DNA of 64,000 nucleotides from Mesorhizobium ciceri biovar biserrulae WSM1271 (lineage in GTDB: Bacteria; Pseudomonadota; Alphaproteobacteria; Rhizobiales; Rhizobiaceae), in the NCBI RefSeq assembly GCF_000185905.1, contig NC_014923.1, forward strand, positions 2,875,501 to 2,939,500, given 5' to 3'. Shown here in pieces: positions 8,363 to 16,754 of this stretch. The first letter of the stretch is position 1; the number at the start of each line of letters is the position of its first letter. The position numbers and the translations under genes were made by a program. The notes under the pieces are model-generated. The model was given only the letters and a program-made list of their open reading frames with translations, was not told the DNA's origin and searched no databases.

Positions 8363-9375
8363 GCGTGGCGGGGGAGCAGGATCAGCGCGGCGGCATCAAC
8401 TTCGCGCGGCTTTTGATGAGCTTCGGGCCGCTGCTGTTCCTGGTGGCGCTGATCATCGTCTTCACGGTGCTGAAGCCGAGCTTCATGGACCCGATCAACC
8501 TGTTCAACATCACAAGGCAGATCTCGATCACCGGGCTGATCGCGCTCGGCATGACCTTCGTCATCCTTACCGCCGGCATCGACCTGTCGGTCGGCTCGCT
8601 GCTCGCCTTCTGCGGCATGGTCGCCGCCGTGGTCGCCAAGGGCGGCACGGCCAACACGCTGTCGCTGTCGACGAGCGGCACGCAAGGGTTCGGCTGGTTC
8701 GCCGCGCTGCTGGCCGCCATCATCGTCGGAGCCGCTGCCGGCGGCGTGCAGGGACTTGTCATCACCCGGCTGAAAGTGCCGCCCTTCGTCGTCACGCTGG
8801 GCGGGCTGACGGTGTTTCGCGGGCTGACGCTGACCATCTCCAATGGCGGCCCGATCTCGGGCTTCGACGCCTCGATGCGCTGGTTCGGCACCGGGCTGAT
8901 CGGCCCGGTGCCGGTGCCGGCGCTGATCTTCGCGGCGGCCGCCATCCTGTGCCACATCGTGCTGCGCTACACGCGCTATGGCCGCGCCGTCTATGCCGTC
9001 GGCGGTAATGCGGAAGCAGCGCGGCTGTCGGGCCTGCGCGTCGACCGCATCCTGGTCTCGGTCTACGTCATTGTCGGCTTCTTCGCCGGGCTCGCGGCCT
9101 TCGTGCTGTCGGCCAGGCTGAACTCCTCGGAAGCGGTGGCGGGCATCGGCTACGAACTGACCGTCATTTCGGCCGTCGTCATCGGCGGGACCTCGCTGTT
9201 CGGCGGCATCGGCTCGGTCGGCGGCACGGTGGTGGGCGCGGCGCTGATCGGCGTGCTGCAGAACGGGCTGCAGTTCAACAATGTCTCGTCCTACACGCAA
9301 AGCATCGTCATCGGGCTCATCCTGATCCTGGCGGTGGCGTTTGATCGGTGGCTGAAGTCGAGGGTAAGAAGGTGA
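8359..9375 (+). CDS. Sugar ABC transporter permease (RbsC-like)
   Basis: A 338-aa integral membrane permease of the BPD_transp_2 (ribose/branched) family with about eight to ten hydrophobic segments. The diagnostic TAGIDLSVGSLLAF motif follows the second segment, and VIGGTSLFGGIGSVGGTVVG lies near the C-terminus. It forms the inner-membrane channel for the sugar bound by the 5601 product and is driven by the 6794 ATPase. Translation begins at the ATGA overlap. It is the last gene of the operon and is followed by a perfect palindrome. Confidence 0.93.
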   Translation: MSVAGEQDQRGGINFARLLMSFGPLLFLVALIIVFTVLKPSFMDPINLFNITRQISITGLIALGMTFVILTAGIDLSVGSLLAFCGMVAAVVAKGGTANTLSLSTSGTQGFGWFAALLAAIIVGAAAGGVQGLVITRLKVPPFVVTLGGLTVFRGLTLTISNGGPISGFDASMRWFGTGLIGPVPVPALIFAAAAILCHIVLRYTRYGRAVYAVGGNAEAARLSGLRVDRILVSVYVIVGFFAGLAAFVLSARLNSSEAVAGIGYELTVISAVVIGGTSLFGGIGSVGGTVVGAALIGVLQNGLQFNNVSSYTQSIVIGLILILAVAFDRWLKSRVRR

Positions 9376-9386
9376 GGGGGACGGTT

Positions 9387-9415
9387 CTCCCTTCTCCCAC
9401 AGTGGGAGAAGGGAG
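9387..9415. terminator. Perfect palindrome after the ABC operon, probable terminator
   Basis: Arms CTCCCTTCTCCCAC and GTGGGAGAAGGGAG (14 bases each) flank a single A. There is no T-run, so it may also be one of the short CTTCTCCC/GGGAGAAG palindromes seen at 13549 and 15566. Its position 11 bases after the permease stop suits a transcription-end or mRNA-stability role. Confidence 0.5.
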
Positions 9416-9484
9416 CCCCATTCCTTGCAAAACAATCATGCTTTGCTAGAAAGGTTTTGGCGGGTGGCATCGTGAGAGAACCTC

Positions 9485-10774
9485 ATGTTTGCCGATATCA
9501 TCAGACCGATCACCCTAGGTTTTTCGCTGCTGCGGCGGTTCTGGCCGCAGCTCATGGCACTCGTGCTGGCCGGCGTGCTGGTCGGCGATCTCCTCATGCT
9601 GCTGGCGGCGAAGGTGGCGCTGGCCAATCACTTCGCCGGGTTGGCGATGCTGACGCTGGTGGCGCTGGCGCAGCTGGTGATGACGGTGGCAATGTTCCAC
9701 GTGCTGCGCCCCGGCCTGCCGCATGTGGTGGCCGCGCAGCGCGGCGCCGACAAGGCCGCAACCACCGAGACGCAAACGAAGCCGGGTGCCGAGGCTGACC
9801 GGCGCGGCTCGCGGCTGGTGCGGATGATCACCATCGCGCTTCTGCCGTTCTTCGCCTATTATGCCGCCTGGGGATTTCTGGGCGACGTCGTGCGGCAGTA
9901 TTCGCGCGAAACACTCGACCAGGCCGATTTCGGCCAGAGCGCTGATGTGCTCGACGTGCTCGACTCGCGCTGGCTGCTGGTCTCCGTGGCGGTGTCCTGG
10001 CTGATCCGCCGGCTGGCCAAATTCATGCAGGCTAAGACAGGTGCGGAGTCGTTCTGGCAGATCGTGGTGGTGATCTGCGAGACCAACTGGATTTTCGTCG
10101 GTCTCTACGTGATCAGCCGCTGGAAGGACTCGGCGCTGCAATGGCTGATGAGCCGCAATTTCTGGTCGGTCCTGCAGGCATCGGTGGACGGGCTGGCAAA
10201 CCCGGTGCCGATGGCCTCGGCCGCACCCATGGTGCCGGTCGAGATCTCCTCGATCGCGCCGTCGACGGCTGCGATCAACCTGTTCTTCTTCATGCTCCTG
10301 CCGCTGATCTGGCTGGTGATGGCGGCGCTGATCTACGGCTATGATGTGCGCGACGATGCTGCCCTGATGCGCGTGCACGGCCGGCTGGAGCGTGCCGGCC
10401 AGCGCTATGCCGGCCTGCCGAAATTCCTGCGCGATTTCGTCGAGCATTTCATCGCCGGCTACCGCTCGCGCTATCTGCCGATCGCCAACGGCGTGCGGCT
10501 GACGGTCAGCGCCAGCCTTGTGCTGTTGTGCACGCTGGTGGTCGGCTACCGGTTGCTCGACTGGGGCGCGGCCTGGCTGTGGCTCGGCGCGACGCGGCTG
10601 ATCGGCCCACACGAGCTCGATATCTGGCAGATTTTTTCGCATGCCGTGACGCTGCTCTTCGGCAGCCCGTTCCAGGATTCTTCCACCGGCATCCTGATCG
10701 AGCCGCTGCGCATATGCTTTCTCGCCGCCGTGCTGGAGACGGCGTTTTCGATGGCGAAGCGGGCGGGGAAGTGA
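9485..10774 (+). CDS. Multi-pass membrane protein of unknown function
   Basis: A 429-aa protein with about seven hydrophobic segments: near residues 15-45, 50-75, 112-135, 160-180, 190-210, 265-290 and 345-370, plus a final amphipathic part. No enzymatic motif was recognised. It converges with a three-gene operon of anchored proteins on the other strand, 27 bases apart. Long hydrophobic runs in a single frame and a full-length open frame support a real gene; the function is unknown. Confidence 0.75.
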   Translation: MFADIIRPITLGFSLLRRFWPQLMALVLAGVLVGDLLMLLAAKVALANHFAGLAMLTLVALAQLVMTVAMFHVLRPGLPHVVAAQRGADKAATTETQTKPGAEADRRGSRLVRMITIALLPFFAYYAAWGFLGDVVRQYSRETLDQADFGQSADVLDVLDSRWLLVSVAVSWLIRRLAKFMQAKTGAESFWQIVVVICETNWIFVGLYVISRWKDSALQWLMSRNFWSVLQASVDGLANPVPMASAAPMVPVEISSIAPSTAAINLFFFMLLPLIWLVMAALIYGYDVRDDAALMRVHGRLERAGQRYAGLPKFLRDFVEHFIAGYRSRYLPIANGVRLTVSASLVLLCTLVVGYRLLDWGAAWLWLGATRLIGPHELDIWQIFSHAVTLLFGSPFQDSSTGILIEPLRICFLAAVLETAFSMAKRAGK

Positions 10775-10801
10775 GCTTTCTTTACGGGGAGAAGGGTGCT
10801 G

Positions 10802-11371
10802 TCACTTCGGCGGCCGCTGAAAACGCAGGAACCAGGGGCGCTCGCTGCCCAGGCCAATGGCTGGGCGGATGGTCTCGATGGCATCCTCGGGCACGATGAA
10901 GGTCTCGCCGACGCTGATGATTTCACCCTTTTTGGCGCCGGAGAAGATCGCCGAGGTGCAGTTCATCACGCCGTCCGGCAGGCTGACGCCGGAGATGAAG
11001 TCGGGCAGCCAGCGGCGGCCGGCGGCGTCGGTCAGCATCACCTTGCAGCCCAGCCACTGCTTTTGCAGATCGGGATCGCCGACCGTGACGGCGAAGGTGG
11101 CGATGACGGCCAAGGCATGCTCGGGCAAGCGGCCGGCCTTGCCGCCGCGCAAATCGGCCAGCCGCCATTCGCTGCCGCCGAACGGCGCGCCTTGGCCAAA
11201 CTCGACATCCCTGGCGATGAGGTCCTCGCCATGCAGCCATTCACGGATGCTCTCATAGCTGGTTTCGGCCAGCGTCAGCGGCAGCAGGATAGCGAGCGCG
11301 GCAAGACCGCGCCGTCGCCATTTTTTCTCGCCACCGCCGGCTGGGTCGATGTCGGTTGAAACCGCGCTCAT
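10802..11371 (-). CDS. Membrane-anchored protein of unknown function, operon gene 3
   Basis: A 189-aa protein with a short cytoplasmic Lys/Arg patch (EKKWRRRG), one transmembrane segment at about residues 20-35 and a soluble, strand-rich remainder ending PWFLRFQRPPK. The start is ATG 11371, which overlaps the stop of the gene before it as ATGA; a longer frame to 11758 is only read-through of that gene in another frame. It resembles the two upstream products in layout (anchor plus beta-rich extracytoplasmic domain) but not clearly in sequence. Function unknown. Confidence 0.7.
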   Translation of the reverse strand: MSAVSTDIDPAGGGEKKWRRRGLAALAILLPLTLAETSYESIREWLHGEDLIARDVEFGQGAPFGGSEWRLADLRGGKAGRLPEHALAVIATFAVTVGDPDLQKQWLGCKVMLTDAAGRRWLPDFISGVSLPDGVMNCTSAIFSGAKKGEIISVGETFIVPEDAIETIRPAIGLGSERPWFLRFQRPPK

Positions 11372-11997
11372 GTCTTGCCCTGCCGTGTCTGGTCCTGCCG
11401 TGTCTGGCCCTGCGGCGGTGCAGGAGCGTCGAGATCGTATAGCGGCAAGACATCCGCCGGTTGACCATCGGCACCGGTCGGAACGGCATCGAGGCTGATG
11501 CGAGCCTGGGCGTCGAGCGGGCCGAACTGACGTGCGGCGATAAGCAGGCTGGCGCCTCGGATCTGGTCGGCCGGCAACTCGAAGACGAACAGGCCGCTTC
11601 TCTCCAGCTCTGGATCGACGGCATGTGGCGGCATATCCTGGCGATAGCTGAGCCGCTCCGTCTGGCGGTAGCGCAGGCCGGTCGGGCCTTGCCAGGTGCC
11701 GTCGGCGACCGTGGTGGAGGTGCTGGTGGCGGTGAGATTGGTCGCTGCCACCGCCCACAGGCCGCTGGTGGTCAGCAGCCTTTCCTGGCCGAACTGGTTG
11801 GTCTTCAGCGTGCGCGCAAAGACCATTCTGTCGAGGCGGACATCGAAGCTGCGCGCCCGCACCGTGTCGTGCATGGCGCCATCAATGGGGATCGGCGCGG
11901 TGAGTTCGGCATAATGCGGCTTCGACACCTGCATGCCGTAGCTGAGCACCACGGTGGCGGCGACGATCAGGAGATTGCCGATGGCGCGGATCCTCAT
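11368..11997 (-). CDS. Membrane-anchored protein of unknown function, operon gene 2
   Basis: A 209-aa protein with an N-terminal hydrophobic anchor (IGNLLIVAATVVLSYGM) and a periplasmic strand-rich domain. The tail is low-complexity, Gln/Thr/Arg-rich (QTRQDQTRQGK), encoded by 15-bp tandem repeats based on CCTGCCGTGTCTGG at about 11386-11414. It is coupled by ATGA overlaps at both ends, so the three genes are one operon whose products probably act together in the envelope. No family was recognised. Confidence 0.72.
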   Translation of the reverse strand: MRIRAIGNLLIVAATVVLSYGMQVSKPHYAELTAPIPIDGAMHDTVRARSFDVRLDRMVFARTLKTNQFGQERLLTTSGLWAVAATNLTATSTSTTVADGTWQGPTGLRYRQTERLSYRQDMPPHAVDPELERSGLFVFELPADQIRGASLLIAARQFGPLDAQARISLDAVPTGADGQPADVLPLYDLDAPAPPQGQTRQDQTRQGKT

Positions 11998-12575
11998 GAG
12001 CCGCTCTCGGGCAGGTCGGCGACCGGCATGGTGACGGTGCCGAGCCGATAGGAATTGAACCAGCCCGGCGTGCCGTAAAGATTGTCGCGCGGCTTGAAGA
12101 TCTCGGCGGTGACGCCGAAGCTGAGATTTGCCGGCACGGCGGCGTTACCGGCAAGCGGCCAGACATAGGCCATGCGTTCGGTCATGCCGGGATGCAGTTC
12201 CGGCGTCAGCGTCGAATCGCGGGCCAGCGCGATCATCGGCGTGGAATCGGGCAGGTCGATCCCGTCCGGCTTGAAGACGTTGAAATAAGCCTTGTCGGAT
12301 TGCGCCGTGCGATTGGTCAGATCGGCCTCCAGCACCAGCGCCTTCTGGCCTGGTTTCAGCGCCACGCCATAGAGTTTGGCGCGGCTGACATAGGCGCGCG
12401 CGGGCTGGACCCGCCAGCGCCCGGCATCGATGGCGGCATCGGGCGGCAATTGCGGCGGGGCGTGGGCGGGCAGGGCGCCGAACGCGCCCATCAGGCCGGC
12501 GACGAGCAGGGCGGCGATGGTTCCCGCGCCGGCCGTTATCCAGGTTTGAAATTTTGAGCGGGCAGTCTTGAACAT
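11994..12575 (-). CDS. Membrane-anchored protein of unknown function, operon gene 1
   Basis: A 193-aa protein, first of the three-gene operon. Residues about 12-36 (WITAGAGTIAALLVAGLMGA) form a signal anchor. The remainder (RAYVSRAKLYGVALKPGQKA, then LVLEADLTNRT) looks like an Ig-like beta-sandwich of the kind in DUF4352-type exported proteins, which is suggestive only. ATG 12575 lacks a strong ribosome-binding site. It overlaps the next gene by ATGA. Confidence 0.72.
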   Translation of the reverse strand: MFKTARSKFQTWITAGAGTIAALLVAGLMGAFGALPAHAPPQLPPDAAIDAGRWRVQPARAYVSRAKLYGVALKPGQKALVLEADLTNRTAQSDKAYFNVFKPDGIDLPDSTPMIALARDSTLTPELHPGMTERMAYVWPLAGNAAVPANLSFGVTAEIFKPRDNLYGTPGWFNSYRLGTVTMPVADLPESGS

Positions 12576-12666
12576 TCCAAACTATGCACGTCGAACGGTC
12601 AGCCACCCCTGCGCAGTCTAGAAAGAAAAAATGGCTGATGGAACCCGCAAATGGCTGGTCCAGTCC

Positions 12667-13035
12667 TCACGCCGCTTCCCTTGCCCAGAGCCTGTGGCCA
12701 TGGCGGCGGAAATAGCGCGCCACCAGGCGCTGCTGCTTGGCCCTGATCAGGTCGGGCAGGCGCCGCTCCTGGCGCCAGCGCGGTATGTTGCGCCAGCAGG
12801 CTATGAAGCGGGCGGCGTCCTCGATTGCCTCCTGCGCCGAGAGTGCCGGACCGATAGCGGCCAGGAACAGCGCCTCCGACGGTTTCAACTCGTCGATCAC
12901 CGCCTTGCGCCTGACGTGATCCTGACGGGCGTGGGCGATGCCGCTGCGACGGATTGCTTCGAAGGCTTCAAGCAAGGCCAGGCTGTCGCCGGCGTAGCCG
13001 CAGGAACGGGCAAAATCGGCGGCAAAAGCGTCCAT
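12667..13035 (-). CDS. Hypothetical Arg-rich small protein
   Basis: A 122-aa predicted helical, basic protein with paired Trp/Arg segments (ACWRNIPRWRQERRLPDLIR) and an Arg/His-rich C-terminus (RYFRRHGHRLW). No motif was recognised. ATG 13035 has GGGAGA 3 bases upstream. It stands alone, 91 bases before the start of the anchored-protein operon on the same strand. The AT-rich 13036-13222 gap upstream must carry its promoter and that of the divergent gene at 13223. Confidence 0.65.
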   Translation of the reverse strand: MDAFAADFARSCGYAGDSLALLEAFEAIRRSGIAHARQDHVRRKAVIDELKPSEALFLAAIGPALSAQEAIEDAARFIACWRNIPRWRQERRLPDLIRAKQQRLVARYFRRHGHRLWAREAA

Positions 13036-13222
13036 TATCTCTCCCGGGTCTGATGCAGTGGGCAGGTTCGTGCCCGACTCACATTTTCATATATTTATGA
13101 AAGCATAACTTAAATTACGCTAGAAGAAAAACTTCTGGGAAAGTTTGAAAACTGCGACTCGACTCCCGGCGTAAAACACAGGAATATGCGAACAAATCAG
13201 GAACAAAGACGAGGCAGGGGCG

Positions 13223-13525
13223 ATGGCATTGCCGGGCAAGGAACCAACGATCGCGCATGTCGCCTCGATCTCGGTCGAGTGCGCCGATTGTGGCCGCAAC
13301 AGGTGGTGGCGACCCGATCAGCTGAAGCGGTTCGGGGTGACGGGGAATACGCCGCTGTCCGCTCTGTCGGGCCGTATCGTCTGTTCGGTCTGCCGCGCCG
13401 ACGGACTGCCGGGGACGGCGATTTCGATCCAGGCCGCGTTTGTCGACGAGCGCCAGCGCGTGCGCAGCGAAGCGCGGATGCTGAGCGACAGGGATGTGCC
13501 GCTGGAGGGATCGCGGCGGGCTTGA
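13223..13525 (+). CDS. Small CxxC/CxxC zinc-ribbon-like protein
   Basis: A 100-aa protein with two Cys pairs, VECADCGRNRWW near residue 20 and IVCSVCRADG near residue 53. That spacing would form a four-Cys zinc ribbon. The central WWRPDQLKRFGV segment is aromatic and basic, so nucleic-acid or protein binding is possible. Small zinc-ribbon proteins of this type are common in rhizobia and uncharacterised. GAGGCAGGGG lies upstream of the ATG. Confidence 0.7.
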   Translation: MALPGKEPTIAHVASISVECADCGRNRWWRPDQLKRFGVTGNTPLSALSGRIVCSVCRADGLPGTAISIQAAFVDERQRVRSEARMLSDRDVPLEGSRRA

Positions 13526-13548
13526 GTGGGAGGGTGCCAGCGCTGGTT

Positions 13549-13577
13549 CTTCCTTCTCCCGCAGGGGGAGAAGGAAG
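13549..13577. repeat. Short palindrome between convergent genes (terminator or repeat)
   Basis: CTTCCTTCTCCC and GGGAGAAGGAAG form 12-base arms around a 5-base loop. It lies between the convergent zinc-ribbon and S24 genes and belongs to the same CTTCTCCC palindrome family as 9387-9415 and 15566-15590. It could terminate both genes. Confidence 0.55.
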
Positions 13578-13589
13578 AGCGTCCCTTGC

Positions 13590-14285
13590 TCAATACCCCA
13601 GCAATTCCTTCAGCGGAATCACGCGCCAGACATGTTTGATGGCGTAGCGGTTGAAGGTCAGCGTCTTCGGCGGGTTGTACTGCTCGACGACCAGCTCGCC
13701 CGCCGTGCGCTTGACCAGCTTCTTGATGAAGGCCTTGCCGTTGCGCTCGTTTTCCTCCGGGAAGGTCTCGATCACCACATGGTCGCCCGGTACGGCGTCG
13801 CGGCCGCCGCAATAGATCAGGTCGCCGGGCTCGTAACGCGGCACCATGGAATCCGAGAGCACGTGCAGGGCGAACACCTTCGGCAGGTTGCGCACGCCCG
13901 GCGGGCGCTGGACGTAACCCGCCGGCTCGCCGTTGAAGGTGAAATCGCCATCGTCGCCACCGACAGCCGCGCCCAGCACCTCGATGTCCATCGAGCTGGC
14001 GGGTAGTGGACCCGCATCGGTGACGATCTCCGCATCGGCAACCGGTCCGGCATCGTCGAGAAACACGACCTGCCCCTGGCCCAGCGCAACCGGGTCGACG
14101 CGCAGGAAGGCGGCGGTCTTCAGCAGGTTCTCGGTCTTGGGCAGATTGCGGCCGGTTTCCCAGTTGCCGACGGCGGCGACATCGGTGTCGTTGTGCTCGG
14201 CGATGTGGCGCATGACCAGGCCGCGCTGCTTGCGCGCCTTGCGGATCGCCGCTCCGACCTTGATCGACAGTTCCGTTTTTGCCAT
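13590..14285 (-). CDS. XRE-S24 (LexA/CI-like) repressor-protease
   Basis: A 231-aa phage-repressor-like protein. Residues 8-65 form an XRE helix-turn-helix (VAAVGNWETGRNLPKTENLL). Residues 130-215 form the S24 peptidase domain with the catalytic Ser in HVLSDSMVPRYEPGD (Ser146) and the general-base Lys in AFIKKLVKR. A possible self-cleavage Ala-Gly pair is at 122-123. Such proteins repress phage or stress genes until RecA-stimulated autocleavage. ATG 14285 is chosen over 14294. No phage structural genes are near, so this is a lone regulator. Confidence 0.88.
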   Translation of the reverse strand: MAKTELSIKVGAAIRKARKQRGLVMRHIAEHNDTDVAAVGNWETGRNLPKTENLLKTAAFLRVDPVALGQGQVVFLDDAGPVADAEIVTDAGPLPASSMDIEVLGAAVGGDDGDFTFNGEPAGYVQRPPGVRNLPKVFALHVLSDSMVPRYEPGDLIYCGGRDAVPGDHVVIETFPEENERNGKAFIKKLVKRTAGELVVEQYNPPKTLTFNRYAIKHVWRVIPLKELLGY

Positions 14286-14368
14286 GGCGCCCATGTGAGG
14301 GATGAAAGCTGCTCTCGTCTATGAAAGAATGGCTTGCATCTATTTTCGAGTTATGCTTATATCCGGTC

Positions 14369-14773
14369 ATGCAAAACCTGTCCAGCTTTGATGGCGCCGA
14401 GTCGCCGGCCTCACGCGAGGCGCGCCCGGCGGTCATAACCGCCCATTCCCTTTCATCCCGGCCGTCCTCCTCCCCGGCCCGGATGAAGCCCGAGGCCCAG
14501 TGCCTGACCGCACCAGCCTCGGGTCCGGTCCGCCGCCTGTCTCCGGCGACCGGAACGGCCGGAGCCGCCGCTCCCAGCGGCTTCGGCCCCCAATTCGGCC
14601 GGCATGGCGCCGGCGCTGTTTTTGCGGCAGGCCGATCCTGCATCCGCACCGAGGACGGCACCGTCATCCTGTTCGACAGGCTGACGGGCAGGGCGGTTTC
14701 CGCCCTGGACAGAAACACGGCCGAAGCGAGGCTTCTGCACCTTGCCGGCGGGAAATCGGCCCAAGCCGGCTGA
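14369..14773 (+). CDS. Hypothetical protein, low-complexity N-terminus
   Basis: A 134-aa frame whose first half is Ser/Pro/Ala-rich and probably disordered. The last 50 residues (RTEDGTVILFDRLTGRAVSA) look like a small folded strand pair. ATG 14369 is preferred to 14321 because the extension overlaps the divergent promoter of the S24 gene. No family was recognised, and in this GC-rich sequence the frame could be fortuitous. Confidence 0.45.
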   Translation: MQNLSSFDGAESPASREARPAVITAHSLSSRPSSSPARMKPEAQCLTAPASGPVRRLSPATGTAGAAAPSGFGPQFGRHGAGAVFAAGRSCIRTEDGTVILFDRLTGRAVSALDRNTAEARLLHLAGGKSAQAG

Positions 14774-14886
14774 GGCTGGCCGGCTGAGAGCCGGCTCTTG
14801 AAAAACAACCTGACTGCGGCCTGGCGACCGGGTCGAACCTTGACGCTGCCCGACGGCGCGCGGCCGAACTTTGGATGGAGCTGGAT

Positions 14887-15555
14887 ATGGCAAGCTATAG
14901 CGACGCGGAATTGCACGAGATCGCCCGCTGGCTGAAGGATGGGTTCTCAGCCTCCAGGATTGCAGTCGCGTTCAGCGCGTTGCGCGGCAGTCCGGTGTCG
15001 CGCGACGCCATCATCGGCATCGTGCACCGCAACGCCACGCTCGGCGCGATCGGCTTTGCCAATGGCAAGGGGCCGCCGCCGCGATCCAGGCAGGCCGTGG
15101 GCAAGCGCGCTGGAAGCAAGCGGGCGAGTGGCGCGTCGGCGAAAGCGACGCCTGTCGTCGGCAAGATGGAGGGCGTGCTTGCCGCCAAGGACATCCATGC
15201 GCGTGAAGTGGCCCGGCCCAGGCGCGCGCATTCGTTCGTGCGCGAGGTGGGCGTGCTGATCGCCGACGGCGTGACCTATCGCCTGGAGGCGCCGGCGCCG
15301 CCGCGCGCGGCCATCGGCCGGCAGCCGCATGGCGTGGCGATGCGCTTCATCGATTGCCTGTTTTCACGCTGCCGTGCGCCGCTGGATCTGACGGTGGAGG
15401 GGGATCCGGACATTTCTATTGCCGAAGAGGGGGCGCCAGGCAGCCGCCCAGGTGCCGACATGCTGTGCTGCGGCATGCGCACCGGGGCGCTGAAAAGCTA
15501 TTGTACCTACCACCAGGCGCGCTTCCAGCGCCGCGTATTTCTTGCGACGGGGTGA
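14887..15555 (+). CDS. GcrA-family cell-cycle regulator-like protein (paralogue)
   Basis: A 222-aa protein with the two ends of the GcrA family. The N-terminal helix-turn-helix (YSDAELHEIARWLKDGFSAS ... SRDAIIGIVHRNATLG) parallels the GcrA DNA-binding segment. The Cys-rich C-terminus (FIDCLFSRCRAPLD, then CCGMR and SYCTYHQARFQRR) parallels its sigma-70-binding domain. GcrA is an alphaproteobacterial co-activator that works at methylated GANTC promoters. This copy is longer than usual, with a basic Ala/Lys/Arg linker, so it is a divergent paralogue. GGAG lies 8 bases before ATG 14887. Confidence 0.8.
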   Translation: MASYSDAELHEIARWLKDGFSASRIAVAFSALRGSPVSRDAIIGIVHRNATLGAIGFANGKGPPPRSRQAVGKRAGSKRASGASAKATPVVGKMEGVLAAKDIHAREVARPRRAHSFVREVGVLIADGVTYRLEAPAPPRAAIGRQPHGVAMRFIDCLFSRCRAPLDLTVEGDPDISIAEEGAPGSRPGADMLCCGMRTGALKSYCTYHQARFQRRVFLATG

Positions 15556-15804
15556 GGCATTGTCTCTTCTCCCCCGTTCACGGGGAGAAGGTGCCGGCAG
15601 GCGGATGAGGGGCAGCGCTGACGAGGCAGGATGGAAGCTGACATGAAATTCAAGCATCCGATTCATATGCCACTTACCGAAGCGCTGGCGCCGCCCCTCA
15701 TTGCCCTGCCGAGCGTTCGCTGTTCGAAAAGCCAAGCAATTGGCTTTTCGTCCGCTGCGCGGATCACACCTCACCCCCGTAAACGGGGAGAAAGAAGCAA
15801 AGCC
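15556..15804. repeat. Mosaic of palindromic intergenic repeats (family D)
   Basis: This gap is filled by repeats. CTTCTCCCC and GGGGAGAAG (15566-15590) form a palindrome followed by GTGCCGGCAGGCGGATGAGG. The inverse of that unit recurs at about 15690-15799 (CCCCTCATTGCCCTGCCG ... CCCCCGTAAACGGGG). CGAAAAGCCAA and TTGGCTTTTCG (15725-15750) make a perfect 11-base palindrome with a 4-base loop. The arrangement resembles known rhizobial mosaic elements. Confidence 0.7.
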
Positions 15805-16113
15805 CTATTTCGGCATCTGCCGGCCCTGCTTGGGCGTGCGGCTCTGCATGCTCCTTGCGTCCATCGCTACCGCCGGGTTGCCCTCGCCGACCAATATGCC
15901 GGTCACCCGGGCAAAGCCGGTAAACACCTTCATGGCGTCGGCTTCAGAAATCTGGGCGGCGATCGCCGCGCTGCAGGCGTTCAGCGCGCTGCGGTAGACA
16001 TGGCCGCGTCGCTCCAGCGGCCAGCGCTGGAGAAAATCGGCGGCTTCGCTGACGCTGTCGATCTCTTCGATCTCATCTTCCACCCGCACTTTGAGCGGCA
16101 CTCCGGTTTTCAT
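15805..16113 (-). CDS. DUF982 domain protein
   Basis: A 102-aa protein with the DUF982 signature: an acidic N-terminal strand, then SVSEAADFLQRWPLERRGHV and the following helix with SALNACSAAIAAQISEADAM. DUF982 proteins are small, abundant in rhizobia, often several per genome and without known function. ATG 16113 gives the usual family length; the longer frame to 16167 adds an unrelated basic stretch. It is on the same strand as a second DUF982 gene 108 bp upstream, a probable pair. Confidence 0.8.
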   Translation of the reverse strand: MKTGVPLKVRVEDEIEEIDSVSEAADFLQRWPLERRGHVYRSALNACSAAIAAQISEADAMKVFTGFARVTGILVGEGNPAVAMDARSMQSRTPKQGRQMPK

Positions 16114-16221
16114 CGTACCCACGGCGTTCACCTTCGCTTTGCGCGCGGCTCCAGCTACCGCACCCATAAACGCGCCCCGCAGGGGGCCGGTTGCATCAAT
16201 TTTTCGGCCGGCGTCCGCTCC

Positions 16222-16503
16222 TCACGGGCTAGCCACCGCATCCAGCCAATCATGGGCGCGGCTTTTGGGCCTGTCGACCAGTATGTTCTGCTGCTTGGCC
16301 GCCCTGGTGAAGGCGTCGAACGCGATGCGCTGGCAGCAGATGCCGTCCACGGCGAGCGTAACCAGCCGGGAAGCCTCGAGATAGCCAGGCGCTGTCTTGT
16401 CGGGCCATTGGTGGCGCAGTGCCTCGGCGGCTCCGGCCACCGAACTGACCAGCATGGTTTTGTTGTCGCAAAAGCGCACGGTAACCGGCATGAAGGCTGT
16501 CAT
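16222..16503 (-). CDS. DUF982 domain protein
   Basis: A 93-aa DUF982 protein with VTVRFCDNKTMLVSSVAGAA, ALRHQWPDKTAPGYLEASRL and a C-terminal helix region (AFDAFTRAAKQQNILV). It diverges from its neighbour at 15805 but has the same layout, so the two are ancient paralogues. ATG 16503 has an excellent GGGGAGG site. The 251-bp region upstream is shared with the divergent DUF6456-like gene. Confidence 0.82.
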   Translation of the reverse strand: MTAFMPVTVRFCDNKTMLVSSVAGAAEALRHQWPDKTAPGYLEASRLVTLAVDGICCQRIAFDAFTRAAKQQNILVDRPKSRAHDWLDAVASP

Positions 16504-16754
16504 CGGCGAACCTCCCCTTGGCATGGACGCGACATAACGTCGAAAACTCGCGCCGGTTCCATCAGCCTGGATGCCGGACGGCAGGGATGCTGGCGCGGCG
16601 GCGAAGAGGCGACGACCTCCGGTTCATTGAAGGCCAACCGAGCAGCGCTCCGCTCCGCTCTGCCACCGCGTGGGGAGATGCCCGGCAGCGCCGAGGGCGC
16701 GCGAAGGATCGCCACGTGCCGGCCTCCACCACCCATCCCAACCAGGAGCCTTCC

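Noticed and set aside
7564..9435. Minus-strand frame of 623 codons
   Set aside because: Shadow of the ABC ATPase and permease genes, which have complete motifs; the antisense product is His/Gln/Arg-rich.
13318..14916. Minus-strand frame of 532 codons spanning the S24 gene
   Set aside because: It reads the S24 gene in the wrong frame and runs through two neighbouring genes; no domain is recognisable.
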